A stretch of 64,000 nucleotides of DNA from Tridacna crocea (lineage: Eukaryota; Mollusca; Bivalvia; Cardiida; Cardiidae), in contig OX031063.1 in NCBI GenBank assembly GCA_943736015.1, forward strand, positions 33,262,172 through 33,326,171, written 5' to 3'. A program made the position numbers and the translations under genes. Numbering within the stretch: the first letter of the stretch is position 1; each line of letters opens with the position of its first letter. Below are positions 56,447 through 64,000 of the stretch, piece after piece. Below the pieces are notes generated by a model. The model saw only the letters and a list, made by a program, of their open reading frames with translations, was not told where the DNA came from and did no database searches.

Positions 56447-56638
56447 GGAGTCCATTTTCACCATCCATTCTAAAGAATATTCTTTGTCGTTATCAAGATT
56501 TAGAAAGTATCGTAAGTCCTGATTGGCAAAACCATTTGGTTTAGCCAATCAGAACTTACGTTACTTTCACATTAATGAAGTTCTTGAGAACAAGACCAAG
56601 AGAGCACTTAGAAATGATCAGTGAACACAGAACCAGGC
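56447..56638. repeat. P3 palindromic element
   Basis: Complete but diverged; centre TTGGCAAAACCATTTGGTTT, right end GTGAACACAGAACCAGG. Confidence 0.85.
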
Positions 56639-56639
56639 C

Positions 56640-57930
56640 TTTGAGCTAAGCTGTCTACTTGGTTGATGCGTTTTGGAGAAAGACAACTTTAGAATTAGTC
56701 TTATTAAAGACGTATTTCTGGATTGAAAAAGCCTATCAGATGTTGCAAATGCCCTAAGGGTTAATTGTTAAATATGTGATCGTCTCTCAGTCCTTGCGAC
56801 ATGATTATGAAAATGATAATGAGTTCACCTCGAGTTAGATAAAGTAAGTATATTTAGGTAATAGAAAAAAGACTGATTATTTTAGTGTCCAAAATACTAT
56901 TTTCTCTCAGTCGTATTTAAACTTCTTCCTTGGTTTAAATCAAACATGGTAGAACCCTCCTCTAATAAATAAATGTCATTAATAAACTTTTCAATAAATC
57001 CAGCTTCATTTCCTGATGTCCACAAAGGTGTGACTGTTTACAGATACGAACAAAGTTGTTTACGTAAATATGAAATGGAGTTTAGTGAAGTTGACGTAGA
57101 ATCCTTCAGTAAACATACGACATATTCATGGGTCACTGCAGTTAAACAAAACAGAAACAGTCCCCCCCCACCTTACAGTGCACCATCTAAAGGCAATGTA
57201 GATTAAGAATGAAACATAGCTCGTCGATTTTGTTTTGAGCTCACCTATCCATTGACAAAGTAGAGTAGTAATATTGTTTGAGTAATGACAAAAAATGTGG
57301 GATGCGAGATGAAGTCATGCATTACCACCCTCAACCGGATACATTTGTATTTAGAGCCACAACTTAGTAGTATGTTGCTGTGAAAAATTTTACACTTCTG
57401 TGGATACAAATGTTGGCAAGGAAAATAAAACTGATGTCATAAATCCTTTATTTTCTTCTTTCTCGTTCCTAAGATTTGACTGTTCGGTGGAAGGTAGATG
57501 AATTTTACGCCACAATGCTAACGAGCGGTATACTGAATGCCATGAACGAAGAAGGACCTACATTAACGATTTCAACGCTCCATTTTCAATAAAACAAAAC
57601 AGCAGCTTTCTGGCAGAGCTATACATCTTTTTCCAACAACAACATATTATAAAATTCAAATGCATGTACGTCTTTTTTCCTTTGAGTATTTCTATCTTTT
57701 ATCATTTATTTGTATATCAAAAGAGAGCATGTATGGTATTTAGTTTATGGCCTGGAAATGGTTTATGTGATGATAGACTAAAGTTTCCTCAATAATAACG
57801 AGGGTACATATTGTGACATCACGTTTGCATGTGTGACAAAGCATAATTTACCTACAATATCTAGATTTGATAAACTAAAATTTGTCACTCGATCTGCTGT
57901 ATACAAATCGGAGTTTTTGTTCCTCACGAG
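56640..57930. other. Region without repeats, apart from the 57 kb ORF
   Basis: AT-rich DNA between a P3 element and the 109 bp minisatellite. It is one of the few kilobase stretches in the right half without a hairpin element. Confidence 0.5.
56973..57206 (+). CDS. Unrecognised 77-codon ORF, possible terminal exon
   Basis: Runs from ATG to TAA in a stretch free of known repeats. Composition is protein-like (mixed charged and polar, one PPPPYSAP stretch containing a PPxY WW-domain ligand) rather than low complexity. A TTTACAG just before codon 28 (AGA split) could be an acceptor, so the coding part may begin at about 57051. AATAAA words occur about 220 and 380 bp after the stop. No family recognised and no upstream exon found; it could be chance. 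Confidence 0.3.
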   Translation: MSLINFSINPASFPDVHKGVTVYRYEQSCLRKYEMEFSEVDVESFSKHTTYSWVTAVKQNRNSPPPPYSAPSKGNVD

Positions 57931-58352
57931 TCATGCTTCTCAAGACTTTTGGTATTTTCTTTGGAAAGTGAAGGTTGGTCTGAAAAAGTGAAAACCACAA
58001 CTTTGTCATCCTCATAGAAATCTATCATTTCAGACTTCTGTTATGCTTCTCAAGACTTGCGGTATTTTCTTTGGAAAGTGACGGTTGGTCTGAACAAGTT
58101 AAAACCACAACTTTGTCATCCCCATAGAAATCTATCATTTCAGACTTCTGTCATGCTTCTCAAGACTTGTGGTATTTTCTTTGGAAAGTGACGGTTGGTC
58201 TGAACAAGTTAAAACCACAACTTTGTCATCCTCATAGAAATCTATCATTTCAAACTTCTGTGGTATTTTCTTTGGAAAGTGAAGGTTGGTCTGAACAAGT
58301 TAAAACCACAACTTTTTCATCCTCACAGAAATCTATCATTTCAGACTTCTGT
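57931..58352. repeat. Minisatellite, ~109 bp unit, four copies
   Basis: Units start near 57931, 58042, 58151 and 58258 (the last lacks its first ~20 bp), sharing GGTATTTTCTTTGGAAAGTG, AAAACCACAACTTTGTCATC and AATCTATCATTTCAGACTTC. Few differences between units, so fairly young. Confidence 0.93.
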
Positions 58353-58568
58353 CTTGATATTCGTCTTTGAATTAAGTACAACGATACAGCTTGATTGCCT
58401 TTCATAACTATTAAAAAATGTCCAAGTTTATAACCTGTGCCTATGTTTTCATTTGTAATTTCCATACCTGTTTTAATACACTTTCCCCATGAATTAGCAT
58501 CGTACTTCATAAATCAGCCACACAGGGAGGGTAGGGTGTGGTGCATGCTTGTTATATAATAATAACAA

Positions 58569-58836
58569 TTGGTGTGCAACTTGCAAAAAGGGAAATTCGG
58601 ACATCTGCGTAAGGTGTCGTCTCGGATCAGCCTGCGCAGTCCGTGCAGGCTGACCCGAGACGGCACATTGCGACGACATTAGATTTAGTGATACAGTAGA
58701 CATGGGCAAAACAGAAAATTGCATGAAAACGGAAAGTGTCGTCTCGGATTAGCCTGGGCGGACTGCGCAGGCTGATCCGAGACGACACTTTACACAGATG
58801 TCCGAATGCCCCTTTTCGCATGTTGCAGGCCATATT
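58569..58836. repeat. P2 element, full length
   Basis: Both stems well preserved (CAGCCTGCGCAGTCCGTGCA and TAGCCTGGGCGGACTGCGCA). Confidence 0.92.
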
Positions 58837-58844
58837 ATACTCAA

Positions 58845-59045
58845 GCAAGTCATAGCATGATATGATTCTGTTTTAACTAATAGTCGGCTGAATCATGAGG
58901 CAAAATGTGATTGGTCCTTTAACCTGCATAATATTTACAAGCAGTAAAATGTTTCGACTTGGGTCAGCCTCCGCAATCCACGCAGCCTGACCTGGATCAA
59001 ATATTAATAACAGTAGCATTTATATTCTTTTTCACAGAGCATGAT
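58845..59045. repeat. P7 element, related copy
   Basis: CAAGTCATAGCATGATATG, TGAGGCAAAATGTGATTGG and hairpin GGGTCAGCCTCCGCAATCCA / GCAGCCTGACCTGG. Directly follows a P2 copy. Confidence 0.7.
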
Positions 59046-59940
59046 TCCTGTTTTTCTCTACGCGTTTTGTAGATAGGAAAAATGTTTTGAGTATTTTTGG
59101 ACAAACCGTAAAGGTCAGAGGTTCTGTTGAATAAATCATGACTTTACTGTAATTGATATCGGAGTTTCCACTGGATTTCATGATTCTACGAGTCTTGTAG
59201 ATAGAGAGAAATGTTAAAGGTATCTTCGGGCACACCACAAAATATCAAAGGTACAGTTGAATAAATCACAAAAGAGCTCAGCTGATTGTCCTGTACATAA
59301 TCTCAAAGCTTACATTGGAGAAAATGTAAAGGCGGCCGACACAAAAACACAAAGACAATAGTAATAACCAAAAAGATTATACCTATTTCCATAGTATAAT
59401 GATTGCTGGACGCATAAACGATGACACGAATTAAATAAAAGTATGAACATTTTTACGTGGTAAACATTTTAGAGGATATCTAGACAGCTCAACAATCAAA
59501 AAGACATGATGAACAGTCCCTGACAGGATCTACAGTCCCCACTGTATCCATCTGCCTCGATGTGCTGCAATATATCCGTTAGTAGAAGTGGGTAAGGTTG
59601 TGACCCTTCGACTCTTTGTGATCCGCGATAACAAAAAAAGAGTTCAATACTGACTGGCCAACTTTAAACAATGCGCCATTTATTCCAACAATAAGTATTT
59701 TGCCATGAGCACAGATAAAAGAGAATAATTAAGGTTGACATGGACAGGTCATTATAGACCAGATTTATATACATTACAGACTTATAGTTGATCGTTCATA
59801 AAATTATCGTTCGTATCTTTCCATATTTAAATTCTGTACCCAGGTGGACCATTTTTGATTGATTCGCCGTGTGATAACCCCATTTTAAATTTGTTCGTCG
59901 AGACTTTATTTCTAACGAAAGAAAGTACACTCATCCAAGT
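59046..59940. other. AT-rich DNA without recognised features
   Basis: A weak direct repeat (CTACGCGTTTTGTAGATAGG versus CTACGAGTCTTGTAGATAGA, about 125 bp apart) at 59059-59240; otherwise nothing seen. Confidence 0.5.
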
Positions 59941-59947
59941 AGTTCCC

Positions 59948-60370
59948 GGTCCGTATTCACCAGCCATTCTTAGAGTCCTTAGTCTTTTTTAACCCATTAC
60001 CACTCAATCCCTAATTTTGACGACCCGGAGAAAGAAGCCTTTAAAAAACATTGTGGGAAAAGGAGAAAATGCTGATAACCAGCATTTTTTCCTTTTCCCA
60101 CAATGTTTTCTACCCTTCCCATATCAAATTTCCCCTTTTTTCAGTCACATTTATTTTGTCGTCTGCAAATGCTTTCGATTTGGACAAACCTAAAATTTTG
60201 TCGTTTGGTAATGAGTTAAACAACATGTTCTATACTTGAAAGTAACTCAACTTCTGATTGGCTTAACCGAATGGTGTAGCTAATCAGAAGTTGCAGTACT
60301 TTCAACTATTAAATTCTTGGGTAAAAAAGACTAAGAAAACTCTTAGGAATGGTTGGTGGGTAAGGGTCCG
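59948..60370. repeat. P3 element split by a P1 insertion
   Basis: Left part 59948-59988 (GGTCCGTATTCACCAGCC), P1 at 59989-60219, then the remainder to GGTTGGTGGGTAAGGGTCC. Confidence 0.88.
59989..60219. repeat. P1 element inserted into a P3 element
   Basis: TTAA at both ends, termini CCCATTACCACTC / GTTTGGTAATGAG, strong hairpin with GATAACC centre. P3 sequence continues on both sides, which fixes the ends of P1. Confidence 0.93.
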
Positions 60371-60728
60371 GTTTCCTTCTCCACTCGCCCTGTTAAAGTT
60401 TTTCCATCGAAGACTGTCTATTCTTGTATAGTAATGGAATCCTCAGCAATAGGCATCTTATCTCATTGGAGACAGGACCTCTTTAATGGGAGTATTTGAT
60501 CCCATTGGAGGCTCCAATCTTTACCAGTTTTAACCTCATTTCCAAGGAAAAACAATATTATCAGTCTTGCCTTTTAATCTAAAACTGTTGAGTAGGCAGG
60601 GAATGCCCAGCCACTCAATATCATATTTTATGCACATTATAAATGACACATATTTCTTTTTCATTAAAAAAACTTCTTTTAATCAAACCAGCATTGAGTT
60701 TAAACCTTTTTATCACATTCTTAAATCT

Positions 60729-60897
60729 TATCATTTAAAACTTTTGAGTATATAGGGATTGCCCTGTAACTCGATAATGCCCTTTATGCATTCTTCTTAA
60801 TTCAGTTCTTATCATTTAAAACATTTGAGTATATAGGGATTACCCTGTAACTCGATGATGCCCTTTATGCATTAAATTTTCTTAATTCAATTCTTTT
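60729..60897. repeat. Two ~81 bp tandem units
   Basis: TTGAGTATATAGGGATT...CCCTGTAACTCGATGATGCC twice; an older related unit lies around 60570-60640. Confidence 0.85.
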
Positions 60898-60949
60898 ATT
60901 GTCATTCAAACTTTATTCAGTTTAAACAACTCCACGTTTATTATCTTTT

Positions 60950-61020
60950 ACCATAGATGTGCGCGCTAAATGACCAAAGTTGTCGATGCGCCATAAAACA
61001 ACATTCATTCATTCATTACT
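60950..61020. repeat. Possible SINE/LINE 3' tail
   Basis: GCGCGCTAAATGACCAAAGT then TGCGCCATAAAACAACATTC and (ATTC)n. Similar ends occur on retroposons in molluscs; judged from memory only. Confidence 0.4.
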
Positions 61021-61067
61021 CAGCAATAGGGATACCGAATGCGAGATCAGCTTTATCTAAGAACAGC

Positions 61068-61297
61068 TTAACCCTTTACCTCATATGCCAATTTTAGGCT
61101 CTTCCGATTCAGCAGCAAATAAACATATGATGTCAAAAACATGGCCATATGGGGAAACAATTATCTGATTGAGTGAAAAACATTGTGGGAAAAGAAGAAA
61201 TTGCTCGTTACGAGCAATTTCTCCTTTTCCCACAATGTTTTCAAAAGCTGTCTGTTGTTGATGCGTCAAAATGAGTATCTATGGAGTAAAGGGTTAA
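61068..61297. repeat. P1 element, TTGCTCG subfamily, inverted relative to 26694
   Basis: TTAA at both ends; hairpin centre AAATTGCTCGTTACGAGCAA. Flanks match 26694-26924 in reverse complement. Confidence 0.93.
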
Positions 61298-61984
61298 AGA
61301 AAGAAGCTTACGAGAAGACAATGTAAAGTCAGAGAGGGTGCGTATTTACCAACAGTTTTTCATTTCCTCTCTTAGTCCGAGGAATATTTTTCGCTTTACC
61401 ACCCTGATGGTTACCGCAGCTCGGAGACCCTAAGGCAAAAGGTGATTATACCCGGTACTAGGGCGGCATGCATTTGTCAAATGTTTCACCTGATTAACCT
61501 GTGCCTTATTTGGACTCGACTTTTGAAATGAGGTGGAGGTCCTCAAAACAAATTGTTCGCTTGTGGCCCTACATCGGCCATATATATTATCTTTCTTGAA
61601 GTTTATCGGTGTTGTGTTTTCGTATATAAAAAAAAAACAAATGTACACAGTCAGTATTTGTCGTTTATTTGCATATGTCAATATTTATGATATACAAATA
61701 TTTAAATTAATGTTCTTTCATGACGTGGACCAATGTAGATATCTCTATATATAGAACATGGCTCAAATCTTATGTCCTTATTTAAATTCAAGTCAGACTG
61801 AGGTTTGGCGGAATAACCGCATAGATCTATTTCGGAAGATATGGTTTGTACTGTTATTTCCAAGCCCTATGAATCGGAAAAAACGAAATAAAAAAAATCC
61901 GGTTCGGCAGGTACTCCTTAAATTCTGAACAGGTTAATTAACCTATTTACGCTGACGCTGCAGAAGGATTAGTCGGGTGTTTTC

Positions 61985-62215
61985 TCTGGTAGCTAAATAT
62001 AGGTAGACCGTTTTGTCATGCAGCTAACAGAGGTAACGGTCTATATACATTTAGCTTACAGATGTAACGGAGGTGTTTCATCTGTTAACTATATATATAT
62101 AAAGACCCTTTTGTCATGCAGCTAACAGAGGTAACGGTCTATATACATGTAGCTTACAGATGTAATAGAGGTGTTTCATCTGTTAACTATATATAGAGAG
62201 ACCGTTTTGTTATGC
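61985..62215. repeat. ~97 bp tandem repeat, 2.3 copies
   Basis: AGACCGTTTTGTCATGCAGC recurs at about 62005, 62103 and 62199, followed by TAACAGAGGTAACGGTC and GGTGTTTCATCTGTTAAC. Confidence 0.92.
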
Positions 62216-62219
62216 TTAA

Positions 62220-64000
62220 AACAGCTGACAGCGGTTATCAAAGATCAGACTTCCGGTTTTGATCTAAGCTGTTGGCCGTAGAAATTTTAGTCTCCCTCGA
62301 TCGTAAGAGGGTTCACGGTGGGTACACGTACACCGGATATAGTAGAGTAATTGAGTAAATGTTTACAAATGGAAGAAATATTGCTCGCACCACAGGTAAG
62401 AATTCATATATTATACCAGTGTTTGTAACATTCGTGTGTCATATAGTAATGATTTGATAAGCTACATGGTTAATCAGTCCTGTACTATTGATGAATTACC
62501 AAAACTAGATTTGTCACGACGTAAATTTGTCGTCCGAAAGTCATGCTCACGCATATTTTTGACCTGACTGGCCAAAATAATAGAATATTATCAGAACAGG
62601 GAATTTGATTGAAATTCTGAAGCGTGCCATTTTTGTGTAATACATTAAGTATTATGTATATCAAAAATTTAGTTCCAAGAATTACTTATCATGTAGTTAT
62701 ACGTCACAGAAGATTACCATCGGTGTACCGAGGATAGTTCCTTGCTGTACCGAGGATAGCTGTATTTTAGAAATTTGTTCACTGAGGATAGTAGTATAAG
62801 ATGCTACAAAGCGAATTGTAATTTCTTGCTCACTACTAGTTATTTGATGATATATGCCGCCCAGAAAGCCAAATATGTCAGGTATTCCGAAATTACAATA
62901 AATGTGAATTAAAAAATAAGGAAATTCTACTATTGGATGTTCATAGCTGACATGATTTTTCTGTTCTTGACAATATAGGCTGCAATCAAAAGATACATGT
63001 GTATGTGTTCTGATCCCAGTCCTCAGAATTCATCCAGATCAGATTCAAAGTAATATTTTTCATCGTTTTGAAGTTTAAGATAGTGGCTTAATAAGTAGAA
63101 GACAACCTAACCTTTATATTCTTTGTTGTTTAACTGATTTATAGATATGCACCACTTTGAAGTGTTGAAAGATATTGTTGTGATCAGACAATAAAATGTG
63201 TCTTTTGATCTGATTTTATTACTTCATCGAACATGCTATAGATATGAGTTTATCATTTATGTGTGTAAATATGCTTTAACGTAGTTTTGGGTAATGAGTG
63301 TTATGGACTGTGTCAAGATTTTACAATTGCTTATTCGGACCTTACCCCATATTTTTCATGTAACGTATTATTGAGTTCATGTACAAACGTGCCTAAACAG
63401 CCATTCTTGAACGATATTGGAATACCTGTAAACTACATGTATGTCTATGTCGACTCATTGTTGCTTGTAATGAATGTAGGCAAGGTACTTAGACCACCAG
63501 CAATTCACTTTAACTTTGTAAACATGTAGACCGAGATCTCATAGCATGAATGAGGCCCCAAGAGTAGGTCAGGGCTAAAGAATAGTTAAAACAAACACAC
63601 ATAAAGCTTTGTTTCTCTGAAAATATCAATTATATAGAAAAAAAAATTTCTTGGTAAAATCTAAGATAAGATTAATATCACAGATTTATTCATGTTTTCC
63701 CGAAACTTAAAAAATACAGTGATATAATGAGTGCCTTTTGTATTGGATTAGAGACATGAACAAAAATAAAGATAAACATAGGTCCTAGCGGTAACTGAAA
63801 ATAGTGTATCTTGTAAAACAGCTGTATTAAACTCGCTGTGCTAAATGAAATGTTATGATTAAAGATCCGTCGTGACTTCTAGACTTCACACTTCGTGGAT
63901 GATTTGTCCGAAAACTGTAGTGTGGAGTCCAAGCCGTTCAAACAGTATGACGTGTGAATTCTGAATTTCAAACTAGAAACTAATAATAAAGGAATAACTT
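62220..64000. other. AT-rich DNA without recognised features
   Basis: Only a weak P4-like remnant at 62235-62275. No ORF looks coding; the 80-codon frame at 63287-63529 shows no family resemblance. Confidence 0.5.

Noticed and set aside
62365..62400. Plus-strand ATG with CACAGGTAAGA, considered as a first coding exon of another gene
   Set aside because: Only about 12 codons and no following exon recognisable before the window ends.

Overview
The window looks like nuclear DNA from an animal, most probably a bivalve or other mollusc. It is AT-rich, the one clear gene is split into many small exons with GT-AG introns, and the rest is crowded with short non-autonomous repeats. The tandem-repeat elements ending in gaGGGCCAtggtGGCCCt-type hairpins and (GACG)n-like tails are of a kind I associate with bivalve genomes; this assignment is from memory, not from a search.

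The only gene I can assemble lies on the minus strand between 28093 and 14265. Fourteen coding exons with matching intron phases join into 1935 bp (644 codons plus stop) of an SLC6 sodium/chloride-coupled transporter. It runs from just before TM1 to the C-terminus and is most like the glycine-transporter branch. The N-terminal exon with the start codon was not found; it lies somewhere to the right of 28093 or outside the window.

Everything else is mainly repeats. I name the families here for reference. P1: ~230 bp, TTAA-flanked, with a ~65 bp perfect hairpin in the middle; about 30 copies or fragments. P2: ~265 bp with two GC-rich hairpins; 13 copies or fragments. P3: ~200 bp full-length palindrome; about 10 copies. 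P4: ~55-60 bp hairpin around agatcagactgcac; about 15 copies. P5: ~85-90 bp near-perfect palindrome; 5 copies. P6 and P7: longer elements ending in or carrying hairpins. P8: a ~1.5 kb fold-back locus at 28.8-30.3 kb. There are also tandem-repeat elements at 1.1-4.5 kb and 12.6-13.9 kb, a ~180 bp satellite-like array at 54.6-55.5 kb, a 109 bp minisatellite at 57.9-58.4 kb, a small Tc1/mariner-type element at 41.0 kb, and many microsatellites.

Layout: 0-4.5 kb tandem and dyad repeats; 4.5-7.8 kb AT-rich with almost no recognisable content; 7.8-14 kb repeat elements; 14.26-28.1 kb the transporter gene with hairpin elements in most introns; 28.1-64 kb repeat-rich DNA that is either the first intron and upstream region of the transporter or intergenic. 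One small plus-strand ORF at about 57 kb could be a terminal exon but is not recognised. The most unusual feature is the sheer number of unrelated hairpin-forming element families. Within single copies the two arms change together, and several hairpins sit within 100 nt of the transporter's 5' splice sites.
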